Source: Stomorhina lunata (lineage: Eukaryota > Arthropoda > Insecta > Diptera > Rhiniidae). Taken from it: a DNA stretch of 64,000 nucleotides. Both the position numbers and the translations under genes were made by a program. Below the pieces are notes generated by a model, which made no database searches, was not told where the DNA came from, and worked only from the letters and a program-made list of their open reading frames with translations. The stretch spans positions 35,989,952 to 36,053,951 of the forward strand of contig OW121741.1 of NCBI GenBank assembly GCA_933228675.1. Reading direction: 5' to 3'. Below, in pieces: positions 46,203 through 57,679 of the stretch. Every line of letters starts with the position of its first letter. Position 1 is the first letter of the stretch.

Positions 46203-47572
46203 TAGCCAGTCATAGTCTAGTCATAGTCTAGTCATAGTCTAGTCATCGTCTAGTCATAGTCTAGTCATAGTCTAGTCATAGTCTAGTCATAGTCTAGTCA
46301 TAGTCTAGTCATAGTCTAGTCATAGTCTAGTCATAGTCTAGTCATAGTCTAGTCATAGTCTAGTCATAGTCTAGTCATAGTCTAGTCATAGTCTAGTCAT
46401 AGTCTAGTCATAGTCTAGTCATAGTCTAGTCATAGTCTAGTCATAGTCTAGTCATAGTCTAGTCATAGTCTAGTCATAGTCTAGTCATAGTCTAGTCATA
46501 GTCTAGTCATAGTCTAGTCATAGTCTAGTCATAGTCTAGTCATAGTCTAGTCATAGTCTAGTCATAGTCTAGTCATAGTCTAGTCATAGTCTAGTCATAG
46601 TCTAGTCATAGTCTAGTCATAGTCTAGTCATAGTCTAGTCATAGTCTAGTCATAGTCTAGTCATAGTCTAGTCATAGTCTAGTCATAGTCTAGTCATAGT
46701 CTAGTCATAGTCTAGTCATAGTCTAGTCATAGTCTAGTCATAGTCTAGTCATAGTCTAGTCATAGTCTAGTCATAGTCATAGTCTAGTCATAGTCTAGTC
46801 ATAGTCTAGTCATAGTCTAGTCATAGTCTAGTCATAGTCTAGTCATAGTCTAGTCATAGTCTAGTCATAGTCTAGTCATAGTCTAGTCATAGTCTAGTCA
46901 TAGTCTAGTCATAGTCTAGTCATAGTCTAGTCATAGTCTAGTCATAGTCTAGTCATAGTCTAGTCATAGTCTAGTCATAGTCTAGTCATAGTCTAGTCAT
47001 AGTCTAGTCATAGTCTAGTCATAGTCTAGTCATAGTCTAGTCATAGTCTAGTCATAGTCTAGTCATAGTCTAGTCATAGTCTAGTCATAGTCTAGTCATA
47101 GTCTAGTCATAGTCTAGTCATAGTCTAGTCATAGTCTAGTCATAGTCTAGTCATAGTCTAGTCATAGTCTAGTCATAGTCTAGTCATAGTCTAGTCATAG
47201 TCTAGTCATAGTCTAGTCATAGTCTAGTCATAGTCTAGTCATAGTCTAGTCATAGTCTAGTCATAGTCTAGTCATAGTCTAGTCATAGTCTAGTCATAGT
47301 CTAGTCATAGTCTAGTCATAGTCTAGTCATAGTCTAGTCATAGTCTAGTCATAGTCTAGTCATAGTCTAGTCATAGTCTAGTCATAGTCTAGTCATAGTC
47401 TAGTCATAGTCTAGTCATAGTCTAGTCATAGTCTAGTCATAGTCTAGTCATAGTCTAGTCATAGTCTAGTCATAGTCTAGTCATAGTCTAGTCATAGTCT
47501 AGTCATAGTCTAGTCATAGTCTAGTCATAGTCTAGTCATAGTCTAGTCATAGTCTAGTCATAGTCTAGTCAT
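46203..47572 (+). repeat. 11-bp satellite B
   Basis: About 124 copies of TAGTCATAGTC, that is the pentamer TAGTC, one A, and TAGTC again. It is almost perfectly uniform; one CATCGTC variant lies near 46247 and one shortened unit near 46776. Unlike satellite A, no flanking inverted repeats or target duplication can be seen. Confidence 0.97.
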
Positions 47573-48700
47573 TTGTCATCATGATTTTATTGTTGTTTTT
47601 GCTTATGGAATTTTTAAAATCAATGGATAATCATGTAATTTTCTTAATGTTACAAAATAACAACACCCACAGCAATGCAACATTTTTGTACATTTATACA
47701 TCAGCAACAAAAAATCATGGTCAATGTCAGCAACATCCACAGAAATCTTCGTTAAGGAAAACAAACCACCTCGAGTAGCAACAAGTCAGCCAATCTTTAT
47801 GTCCAACATCAACAAATGAATAGCGGAATGAATGAAAATGTTGTAGTCGACAAGCAACACACGTTCGTCCTGTGGTTGCAGCAACAATTCGTAACACATG
47901 TCGTATGCACAATGTTGGAATCTGCAGATTTAGTTTCTTATTTTTTAAAGGTAGAAATCCTAAAGTTCTGATTGCTTTAAGGATTTGGGGGATAGTTTGT
48001 TTGTGTTTGATTAGGGTTTGAGTACCCTACAATGTGCATTGGCCGGTTTTCGTGTATCAGATAAATACACGTTTTAATTAATCTTCATATACTTAAATCC
48101 TAGTAACCCCTAGATTTTTCTTGAGAAGGATATTTGAAATTCGTCTTAGCTTTTTGCAAAATTTTACATTCTCTAAGTTTTAGTTGGATGTTTAGATATG
48201 CAATTTATTCACGCTTGTATCATTATCATTATTTTGATCATCATTTTCACTGGCTGTTCGTCGTTTACATTGCAAGAAATGTTGTTTATTCTTTCAAAGA
48301 ACATGATCAGACTCATGGATATTTAAGTAAATGTTTTGTTCGTGCTTTTAGTTATCAAATCAATTTGAAAACTTAACAATTGTTATTTGTTGTTTTAAAA
48401 ATAATACATGTATTAACTCTTATATAATGAACATAATTATTCATTTACATCATGTAAGTCTCCAGGAAACCAAACTGGTCAACGCGTCTCCCAGATTTCT
48501 GTATCTAAAGAAAACTTCACTTTGTTCAATACAATTTTATGCTGAAGTTGTAGAAATGAACTGTAATTTTTATCATCGTTTTTTGAGAAATGAGTCAAAG
48601 GTTACACTGGGTCTTACCTAAACCTTTTATATGATCATTAAAGTAGGCGTGGTTAAAAATACTTTCATTATATAAGGCCATTATATGAGAATTATATCAG
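47573..48700. other. Unassigned sequence
   Basis: Short open frames (47581-47778, 48134-48376, 48427-48621) have no recognisable domain, no support from a second copy and ordinary AT-rich codon content. I do not call them genes. Confidence 0.45.
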
Positions 48701-49003
48701 ATGTTGCTTATAAGCAACATTGGTCATTGTTAGTACATTTAAAAACAAAAACGAACAATTTTATTTTATAATATTTTTATTGATATTACAAAACTATTTT
48801 TTTTTTGTGGGTAACAATATAAGTGTACCTTAAATTGCTACTATGGACAAATGTTGTCTATAAGCAACATATGTTTTTACACCACCTCAACCAAATTAAT
48901 TCTTGTAAATATTTTAAAAATGTATCCTCGTAATTAAATACAAAAATAACAAAAACAAAAGCAACTACTAATAAACATTTTTAATGTTGCTTATAAGCAA
49001 CAA
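48701..49003. repeat. Three spaced copies of a 20-bp palindrome
   Basis: ATGTTGCTTATAAGCAACAT at 48701-48720 is a perfect 20-bp palindrome. It recurs with one change at 48851-48870 and with an altered last base at 48984-49003, at spacings of 150 and 133 bp. The sequence between copies is not obviously repeated. Confidence 0.92.
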
Positions 49004-49879
49004 ATGACACTTAAGTGTTAAATTGACCTGAACTCTTGTAAGGGCTATAAAGAGATTTGATTTACTAAGCAGAAATCCTGAAACAACTTTGATTAGATTA
49101 GAGATAGGCTTTCTTAAATTGACTATTTGAAATCTATTCACAAAATCTGGCCCCATGTTTCACCTTGAAATGGCAAGAATAAATATATATTCGAATAATG
49201 TAAAGTTTGAAGATTGTTTTTAAGATATTTGACGAAAACACGAAATCTAATCTTAATTCCATCAAGAAATGTTTTACGTACCGAATAAACATTTGTGGGG
49301 TATGCCCCCTTTATCTTTTCTCCCTCGTTTCTTTTGATTGCTACTAGTTCTAGCCGCTCACAAAATATCTACCCCACCTGAACATCCTTTTACAAAAACC
49401 ATGCAAAAAATTTCTTGAGGATTGTATTGACGAGTCCTTCTTTCAAACTGATATCTAGAAATTGTCAGAATAACAAAAAAGAGTTAAATTGCTTAAATAA
49501 ATATCACCTGTCGTCAAGAATTTGAAGTAAATCAATCGTCACAGCAGCACGAATTTAAATAAAATATTTATTTCCAACATTTTTATTGCAATACAATTTT
49601 GCATCCTAGAGCTTTGACAAGAATTGAAAAACCTTGAAACGATCATTGCCTCTTAAAAGCTTATGCAAGATCAATGATCATGTAAAACAGCCATCAAGTC
49701 GATACTTTAAGTGAACATTAAGTCTGTACTAGCAAACATTGTCAATCGATAATGTTTACAAATTCTTAAAGAAATTGTTGGGTTTTAATCAAATGAAAAC
49801 TATTTTAGGGAAATATAGTGACATATTTAAACTTTATTTAAACTGAGCAAAAATTGATTTTTTTTTATATAAAAAACTA
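49004..49879. other. Unassigned sequence
   Basis: Nothing identified. Confidence 0.4.
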
Positions 49880-52395
49880 TTCTTCTTCTTCTGTTATCCT
49901 TGACTCCCAGTGGACCATAGGGCCTCAACCATCCTTTTATATCGGACTCTACTGCGAGATGTTAGGCATACATCATTCCATGAATAGTTTGCTGCTTGCA
50001 ACTCCGCATCAATTGATCTTCTCCACGTTCTAGCAGGTGCACCAACACGACGGCCGCTTCCTTGTGGATTCCAACGAAGCGCTTGTCGAGCAATGTTGGT
50101 ATTTGGCCTTCGAAGTGTGTGGCCTATCCATCGCCATTTCTGTTGACATACCTCTGTGGAAGCAGGGATTTGGTTTGTTGCATTAAGTAGATCTTCATTT
50201 CTTATGCGATTCGGCCACCATATATTAGGAATTTGTCTTAAGCATTTGTTTGTAAAGGTTTGCAGTCGTTTATCGATGGCATTTGTGCGTTTCCATGTTT
50301 CACAGCCGTAATACAGGATGGACTTGACATTCGAGTTATATATTCGTAACTTAGTTGTTGTTGATATTTGCCGAGATTTCCAAGTAGCTCGAAGAATGCC
50401 GAATGCAGATTTTGCCTTAGCCTCCAGGCATAATCTTTGTCTTGGAAATATTAATTTCAAGACCAGCTATACGAGATTCAGCAGTAATAGCGTTAGTATT
50501 CTCTTGAAGGCTGCCAGAGCTTTGGCGTAGAAGACATACGTCATCGGCATATTCCAAGTCCTCAAGTTGTTTAAAGGATGTCCATTGGATACCGTGTCTA
50601 CCATTTAGAGCCGTACGCATTATGTTGTCGATGACGAGGATAAAAAGTATAGGTGATAATATATATCCTTGTCTTACTCCAGTAGTGACATCTGATAGTT
50701 TACCCTTGTGTAGGACTCGACTTTTAAAATAACATACATTGCCCGGATTAAGTTGAGAATTTTCGTCGGCATGTTACGATTTTCTAAAATTCTCCATAGA
50801 TAGCTTCTATTGACACTTCTATTGACCTTCATAAAGTCGATAAACGCTAGGTAAATAGGAGTGCGAAATTCATTACATTGCTCTAATACTATTCTTACTG
50901 TGTTGATTAGATCAACACAAGAACGGTTTTCTCTAAACCCAAACTGATTTTCGCGGAGTGTAGAGGAAACTGCGTCGGATATTCTGTTCAAAATTACACG
51001 ACTTAGTATTTTGCTAGGTATTGGGAGAAGTGTTATACCCCTGTAGTTATTGCAGTCTTCATTACCTTCATTCCAAGAGGTTGGCAGAGTTTCTTCTTCC
51101 CATATTTTACGCACAAATGGGTGCCAAAATCTCGACGATCCTTCAACATCACATAAAAGCATCTCCGCTGAAATATTGTCATTGCCCGAGGCCTTTTTGC
51201 ATTTAAGGATTTTAATAGCGTTCTTCACTTCTTGTATTGTTGGCGGACTGTCGGAAATTCCTCTGAATATACTATCATGGTTGGTTTCATTATGCACTTC
51301 AGCCAGTGGTGTTAATCCAATAGGGTTGTTAAGTGTTGACTTGAAGTGCTCCATCCAGCGTATTAGTTGTTCATCCGCAGTTGAAAGGAGTGTTCTACTA
51401 CTACTCAAGATAGGACTGTTACTGTAAGTAGGTTTGCCACACAACGCCCTTGATATGTTATACAAGGTCTTCATATCGCCTTTGCTTGCAGCTGATTCAG
51501 CTTGGCTCGCTTGCTCGTCTATCCACATTCTCTTGTCGCTTCTTGCAGCCTTCTTTATTTTATTGGATAGATCACGATATGTTGCTTTTAGGGCTCCATC
51601 ATCTCCGTTTTCATTTAGCATTGTATTTTTAAGGGATCTGCGTTGTTCTATCAAGTCCTATGTTGCCTGTGTTATCCAAATCTTTCTTTTGTGATCTTTA
51701 AATCCTAGGATTTGTTGACCAACTTCATTGTATGTTTGTGTGACACACCTGGATATTTCATTAATACTGGCACCATTGCTGTTTATTACATCTGGAAGCC
51801 GATTCCTTATGGAAGTAATAAAGGCATTCCGATGACTTTCGGATTCCAGTTTTCCTACATCTGCTTTCGCCGTATCAGACCTCAGAGCAGCAACCTTTAG
51901 TCTCGAGCGTACATCAAGTAAAGATGATCGCCACTAAGAATTTATTAAAATATGGTCGATTTGATTCTTTGTGATGCCATTCGGCGAAATCCAGGTTATT
52001 TTATGCTGTTCTTTATGAGGGAAAATAGTGCCACTCACAACTAGATTCTTTTCGCAACATAGTTCGATCACCCTTTCTCCATTATCGTTTCTTACTCCGA
52101 CACCGTTTTTACCAATATAACGTTCCAAACCGGTATTAATTAAACCTACCTTGGCGTTAAAGTCGCCAAGTATAATGGTAATATCACAGTTATGTACGTT
52201 GGTGTTCATCCAACTGCTAAGTACATCATAAAATCCATCCATTGGTAATTATGAAATTGCGAGCTTTAGTTTTGATCTTTATTGCCATGAGCCTCTCACT
52301 GATAGCTAAGTCCACGCTATCATGGACTTAGCTATTTTTTTTTTTTAGGAATCCCACACCTCTACTATGCTCATCGCCTTCCGGGCGACAGGAGT
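49880..52395 (-). pseudogene. RTE-like LINE, 5'-truncated, nearly complete
   Basis: Read on the minus strand. The endonuclease remnant (52395-51935) includes GDEHSRGVGF, then TIILGDFNAKVG and QIDHILINS, the conserved GDFN and DHI residues of APE-type LINE endonucleases. The linker and RT (51934-50674) stay in the same frame through only two stops (near 51933 and 51659), with segments KKASGNDNISAEML, NYRGITLLPIPSKI, FGFRENRSCVDLI and IYLAFIDFMK. The catalytic box YADD is at 50551-50540, after a frameshift. The C-terminal domain (50460-49894) carries QKWRWIGHTLRR and the GRRVGAPARTWRRSI stretch. An (AGA)n tail lies at 49891-49880. A deletion follows YADD, before AKSAFGILRATWKS. It is a different family from the (TAAG)n LINE. 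Confidence 0.87.
52303..52334. repeat. 12-bp perfect hairpin with adjacent T12 run
   Basis: TAGCTAAGTCCA, an 8-nt loop and its exact inverse, followed on the plus strand by a run of T. It lies within the decayed endonuclease coding region of the LINE, where the protein reading is disrupted. Confidence 0.9.
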
Positions 52396-52780
52396 AAAGA
52401 AAAAAAAACTATAAACTTGATTATTTCCTTAAATATGACAGCTAGGGCCTACATAATGAAAATCTGTGATCACTCAAAAGTTTTCTTAATATTTTTTCAT
52501 CAAATTTCTCAAATATACATTCAACAAAACTATTTTTTTTTTTTTGTATTTTTACTACTTCTTATTGCGAAAATTCCCCATTGTGCCTCAGGCTAATTTT
52601 ATGGACACATTTTTTTCTTAATAAGAAACAACACCTTGTTTCTTATTGTAAAGTTTTTCTGGTAAAAAACATGTCTTGTATAAATATAGGAATTATAATT
52701 GGATTTTCCTTTAAAGGTAGAAATAGTCAATAAATGATGAGTTTTGATATATATTCAGAAATTTTATTTCAGATATAGGA
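52396..52780. other. Unassigned AT-rich sequence
   Basis: Nothing recognised. Confidence 0.4.
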
Positions 52781-53800
52781 TGGCAGCTGCAAAAAGAAAA
52801 TAGTATGTTTTTACTCGTATATACGTATATAAAATTTGTTTAATTTGACCAATGCTCCCATATAAACAACTTACGGAAACAGCAAAAACACAAAAAAAAA
52901 TAGGGGTTTCCCTCTGTCTGTCACTTAGTTTAACGAAATTTGACAATAGTATTTCCATTTTTTTTAAGTTCAGCATTGAAATTGGACCAAATCGATTTAC
53001 ATTTGATTATAGCAGATAAATTAAATCGAATTATAATAGCTATGACAACTTTATTTGGAACAGAGAAGTCGTTTGCAACTATTGGTTAGTTTTTTAAATT
53101 ATAGGTGAATCGGTCCAAATTTTACCAAAGTTCCCATATAAATCTAACCCCGAAAACCAGTTTAATGCAAATTTATACTAAATTGTTGCAGCTAAGATGC
53201 TTAAATTTGGTACAGATCAGTTTTTTGAAACTGTCTGACTGTTTATTAAATTTTATGAGAGTCGGTCCACATTTGACAATAGCTTTCATATAAAAACTAC
53301 TTTAGGAAACCACTAAAATGCTATGAAAGCCAGTTAAGCCCAAAAAATTGTAAACTAAGTATTACAGCCATGGCCACTTAATTTCGTTATATGAAGCGTT
53401 ATATGAATACCAGGCGGTGTACTAAATTCTTTAACAATTTATCAACATTTGGCTTTAGTTCATATATAAACCCCCTTTTTCAAAAAGATTTATAGGTACG
53501 TTCAGTATATTGAAGGTTGTAAGTTTTCATTCGGAGCTAAGTGCAGACTAACTATGCTTATATGTGGATTCAACCGAATATTATTCTGACGACATGTGTA
53601 GTGTTTGATAGATACTAGCGATTGATAGATACAAATCCAGTTACGACTTAAATACCACAGATGCTAAATAAGTGGTAAATGTGCCTATTATATGACCCCT
53701 GACGACCAAATATAGTTTAGAGAAGATTTATATTTATTAGTACTTATCCCTTGTATGTGATGGTGGGTATTTAAGATTCGGCACAGCCGAATACAACAAT
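52781..53800. mobile_element. Diverged INE-1-like modules with terminal hairpin
   Basis: Several decayed modules (GGACCAAATCGATTTACATT-TGATTATAGC, GGTCCAAATTTTACCAAAGT, GGTCCACATTTGACAATAGC near 52985, 53113 and 53265) are followed by GATGGTGGGTATTTAAG and a hairpin ATTCGGC-ACA-GCCGAAT (about 53777-53794). The module grammar matches the other INE-1-like copies. Boundaries are approximate. Confidence 0.55.
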
Positions 53801-53989
53801 CGCATAACTAAAGCGTAAAATTAGTCTAATACCCTTCTTTAAGTACACCGATCGACTCAAAATCACTTCAAATTAAATTTAAATTTTCAATTTTTTTAAA
53901 AATTATTTTTTTTTTATAATTAATTTCAATTATAATAATTATAATTTCTCTTCAGTAACGTTTGCTATTTTATGGTGGAAAGATTACGA

Positions 53990-54460
53990 GCCAATAACTA
54001 TTCGAAATAATTAAAATTTAGTACCGAAATTCGGAGTCAGTGGCCTCAACGTTCAATTTATGATGAGGCTCATTTCAAACAAAATGGCTTCCTCAATAAA
54101 TATAATATGCGTTATTGGTCAGGCAGCAATATACACGTACTCCATGAAAAAATTACGATTTGGTGCGGTTTATGGGCCGGCGGCTTCATTACGTACTTCT
54201 TTCGTGATGATCAAGACCGGCACGTTACTGTGAATGGGAATCGCTACCGCTCAATGATAACCGAATATGGACTTGAAGGACATGTGGTTCCAACAGGATG
54301 GCGCCACAAGCCTAACAGCGAATGTCACAATCAATTTATTGAGAACCAAGTTTGGAGAACATGTTATCTCACGAAATGTTCCAGTCGATTGGCCGCCTCG
54401 GTGCGATTAGACGCCGCACAGTGGTTCAGAATAGTTTTTCATTGGCCAAAACTCTGTAAC
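53990..54460 (+). pseudogene. rosa-like (DD41D-group) transposase relic 1
   Basis: From about 54060 the reading DEAHFKQNGFLNKYNMRYW, then ITIWCGLWAGGFITYFFR and NGNRYRSMITEY corresponds to the first catalytic D region of the rosa copies. After a frameshift near 54270 it reads MWFQQDGATSLTANVTINLL, then FGEHVISRNVPVDWPPRCD and a stop, covering the second D and the approach to the third. It is clearly a separate, older subfamily; the N-terminal half is not recognisable. The 61.65-kb and 56.24-kb relics belong to this same subfamily. Confidence 0.8.
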
Positions 54461-54499
54461 TTTTTAACTATTAAAGATTTTTTAGTAGTTCTTTTTTGA

Positions 54500-54949
54500 A
54501 TCAATAGATAACATCAGTAGCTTTTTCGAGTGTAGATTTTATTAAGATCGGTACAGTGGTTCTTAAGAAATTTAAGCTTGAAATTCAATTTTCGGTGTTT
54601 TTCGTTTTTATTTTGTTTCAAATCTGCCAACTTATTTTTGACCCACTTCCTCTTAACCGATTTGGCTCAAATTTGGGTCACAAGTCGACCTTGGATAGCA
54701 ATTAAATATTTTGCTATCCTTTTTCGTTGAGGTTTTTACAGTATTTTTATTAGGGTGGCCCAAATTTTAATTTATGCTTAATAATACTTACGTATTACCT
54801 AGTTTTTTTTTTAATAAAAGAGTGTAACTTAATTTTTCTTTAAATATATATTTATTTGTAGTCATAAATAGATTGTAGATAGATTAAATAATATTTAATA
54901 TTAATATTTGTATACTTTATTGCACTCAAATGTTAAATGCAAATTATAA
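54500..54949. other. Unassigned sequence with a small hairpin
   Basis: GGATAGCAA and its inverse (54694-54720) form a 9-bp hairpin. TTAGGGTGGCCCAAATTTTA near 54750 resembles a mariner-type terminus, but no partner was found. Confidence 0.4.
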
Positions 54950-55543
54950 TTATTGTTTATTTGGCTGTAATATTTCTTGTAAATATTTTATATTCTGCTC
55001 TGTATTACTGCTGTCCTGTAGCAGTGCTTTAACTTCGGCACTTAGGTCCGAAGGATTTACTTTCCATTGACTTCGAATGCTAGAGATGAATGGATCTGAC
55101 GATGCTAATAATATGTGAAATAAGTCTTCATTTGTAGAACTTCGTGACGTTTTTCTGGTATTATGTTCTCTGTTAAATCTGTAATCCTTATTTCTTTTTT
55201 TCCTGGACTTCCTCTGATAAATCTCCAATTGGTAATAAATGGTACTTAATGACATCTTCTCCATGATAAAGAACTTTGTTTTTATTTTCTCTTTGTTGGT
55301 GTCATTATTTCTTACTGACCCTGAAGATCCGAAGTCCAAATCATAGCTAATAATTTTTAGTATGTGTTCCATAAATCTTATTCTCGTATGTAGCGGTGAT
55401 AATCCAAATTCAAATGCATCAGTGCTATCTAGTGACTTTGTAGGTTCTTGGTTTAAATTAAAATTCATTCTGTACTTTACTGAAAGATATTTTAAAGGTT
55501 TTTTCCCTATAATTTTTAGCAGGTAATTGAAACATCTGTGCAA
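54950..55543 (-). CDS. Unidentified 197-codon ORF, likely mobile-element derived
   Basis: This is the longest uninterrupted frame in its neighbourhood. A central FEFGLSPLHTRIRFMEHILK segment (about residues 45-64) resembles, from memory, a GLSPLHxxIRxxE motif in multicopy uncharacterised arthropod proteins. A later NKDYRFNREHNTRK stretch (about residues 118-131) is strongly basic. Lysine, serine and asparagine are abundant; no signal peptide, membrane segment or DDE triad is visible. The Met at 55543 may not be the true start, because similar codons continue upstream in another frame. It could be an N-terminal remnant of a transposon gene; function unknown. Confidence 0.4.
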   Translation of the reverse strand: MHRCFNYLLKIIGKKPLKYLSVKYRMNFNLNQEPTKSLDSTDAFEFGLSPLHTRIRFMEHILKIISYDLDFGSSGSVRNNDTNKEKIKTKFFIMEKMSLSTIYYQLEIYQRKSRKKRNKDYRFNREHNTRKTSRSSTNEDLFHILLASSDPFISSIRSQWKVNPSDLSAEVKALLQDSSNTEQNIKYLQEILQPNKQ

Positions 55544-56239
55544 AATGCAATATTTTCAAAATTCTTTGAAAAAATTTTTTTTTTAAGATACCAACCATTT
55601 GAATAAAAATTTAAACCACTAATAACTTTCCTCTTATTGAAATAACTATCTGTAATTTGTATTTATGACAGTGAATGATTTCTAAAGTAAATTTACTAGC
55701 AATTTTGATAGAATTTTGCTTGTAAAAATATTGAGTATTTTCATTCAAATAAAAAAAAGTGTTCTACGGGCGGGTCCGGGCGGGTCCAAAAGTATATATA
55801 GGCTTAAAGGGAACACTCTTGGCTTTCTTTGGGTGGTTTCGATTTTTGTTTCCATTTTTCCCTTTAAAAGTTATACAATACTAAACTTGAAATTTTATGA
55901 GTATATGGTGATTTTAAATTTATTACACAACACCTTAACTACAAATTATACAGGGTGTGCAAATACCATTTGTTAAAACCAACAGTCCACCCAACATAAC
56001 AAAAAAAAACCGGAGCCCATTAGCATTAATAGTTTTCAAGAAATCGTAATTAATATGAGATCAAAAATTACAATTTTTCTTTTATTTCTAAATTAACTAA
56101 AATTCCTTGTCTTTAGCAGCATGCCACGCCCACTACAGCGAATATTTTGACCAAATGTTTTGGCCACCTTAGTTTTGACATGTTTTCTGTCTGATGGTAT
56201 AAAAATTTTAAAAATCTATGTCAACAAAAAATATAGGTC
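55544..56239. other. Unassigned sequence
   Basis: No domain was recognised; an 86-codon frame at 55716-55976 has no family resemblance. A CAGGGTGTGCAAATACC segment near 55951 could be a transposon end. Confidence 0.4.
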
Positions 56240-56400
56240 TGTCGACCGTCGAAAATTGGGTTCAGCGACTGGACTTCTGTAAGCGTGCCGTGGTAGCCAT
56301 GCAAAAGAAATCGAGTCCCATACATAATGGCATCAAACGTGCTTTTACAGGAATAAAGAATTGCATTGATATCCAAAACCGTTTTTGTTTTATTTAAAAA
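56240..56400 (+). pseudogene. rosa-like transposase relic 2 (C-terminal end)
   Basis: Reads VENWVQRLDFCKRAVVAMQ and IKRAFTGIKN, matching the VENWxxRxxFxRAxxGGxM ending of the rosa transposases and, closely, the minus-strand relic at 61650-61780. Its non-coding 3' flank (ATATCCAAAACCGTTTTTGT) also matches that relic. Confidence 0.8.
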
Positions 56401-56624
56401 AAAGCTATTGAAAAGCTTTTTACTTTTTAGAACATATTAATACAAATTTTCATCAAAGATTTTTCGGCATAAAAAAAATAATTGAAACAAAAACAAGTTT
56501 CATCCTCAGCAATACCAACATTATTAAACAAAAAATTTAAACCAATATAGCAAATGAAAAGGGTGTAAATATATCTAAGAAAGTGTATCAAAAAACTACA
56601 ATTGCACCACGTTTGACAACCCTG

Positions 56625-56850
56625 CTACAAACTTATTTATTGACTGAAGTATTTGTTGGATGACAATGAATCTCCACAATATCAAGGCCATGAGTTTGTG
56701 GAGACTAGATTTGTGTTTGAATCAGACAAAAAGTTCTAAAACAGTTTAAATTGATTTTAAATTATTGCACAAAAAATGTAAGCAAGAAAGTATTGAAGTA
56801 AGTCAAGCGCGACCAATTGTTAACCTATACGTTAATGAGTTTTGACCAAA
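56625..56850 (+). repeat. Dispersed repeat X (copy 2)
   Basis: Pairs with 20036-20235 (see that entry), same orientation. It is followed 0.8 kb later by repeat Y, whereas the first copies of X and Y are 8.7 kb apart. Confidence 0.6.
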
Positions 56851-57149
56851 AAAATGGAGGCTAGGTCACTCCCAAAACTGTTTTTTTTCGATTTTTAGCT
56901 TTTATTAAAAAAATGTGACCTGAATCTAGTGAACAGGTCACAATTTCGATGATATGAATACATATTGATGAAATTTGTCGGTTCTTATATGACTTTAGTG
57001 GAGTGGGGTACCATATAGTCGACTTCACCCGCTATAAAACTTTGTTACTAGTTTTCTTTAACATTTAGTATCCGTCTAAATTAACTTAATAAATTAGACC
57101 AAAAACAATTTTTATTGTGCTTAACCAATAAAATCTAAATAGTTTACAA
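56851..57149. other. Unassigned sequence
   Basis: The fragment GTGGGGTACCATATAGTCGACTTCACCCGCTATAAA near 57005 recalls an INE-1-like 3' end but is too short to assign. Confidence 0.35.
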
Positions 57150-57176
57150 GTCGATTATCTCAAGAGGAGTTGACTG
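57150..57176 (-). mobile_element. Isolated Tigger/pogo-type terminus
   Basis: Read on the minus strand, CAGTCAACTCCTCTTGAG follows TA (57177-57178) and continues into GATAATCGACTTG, the typical style of a pogo/Tigger inverted repeat. No partner terminus was found. Confidence 0.5.
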
Positions 57177-57439
57177 TATTATGTATGAATGTATCACCGT
57201 TAAAGCAACTGTTGCTATTGTACAATCATTGAATTACGATCAGTTCTTGAACAAATTTCAAGGAAAGTATTAAAGCTCATGCCACCTGTCTTATTTTGTT
57301 TTTTTTAGTTTGGATTTATCTATTCGTTAGGACATACTCATATGTACGAGTATGTACTTGTGCAATATTGAAAAATTTTTGAAAATTTAAAATTTTTCAC
57401 ATAAGCTATGTTTATATTTGTATCCATGAGGACAGAATT

Positions 57440-57665
57440 CTTACTTACGGTTAGGCTGAATATATGTTACTACATATAACTTTTGCAGAAGGATCTAAAT
57501 ATGGCCTGATATTTCCTTCTGGCTGATATAAATTTTGAGCGACTTAAAAGCTTTTTAAAACGAGCCTGATGGATCATTAAGTGAAGCTAGTGATATGCTT
57601 TTTGCTAGCATGAGTTGTATTAGAATAGCCTCCCTAAGTCTAAGTTAGAGAAGACTGTGCCACAC
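57440..57665 (+). pseudogene. R1/Jockey-like LINE 3' remnant 1
   Basis: The order GGCTGAATAT, TTTTGCAGAAGG, GACTTAAAAGCTTTTT and AGCTAGTGATATGCTTTTTG is shared with 60400-60600 and 61230-61480. It appears to represent the C-terminal part of an R1/Jockey-type ORF2. Heavily mutated. Confidence 0.5.
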
Positions 57666-57679
57666 TAACCTAACCTATA

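Noticed and set aside
47581..48621. Three short plus-strand frames as host exons
   Set aside because: No recognisable domain, no splice-supported continuation and ordinary AT-rich composition.
52303..52350. Intrinsic terminator (hairpin plus T run)
   Set aside because: The genome is eukaryotic and the structure lies within LINE endonuclease coding remnants; resemblance only.
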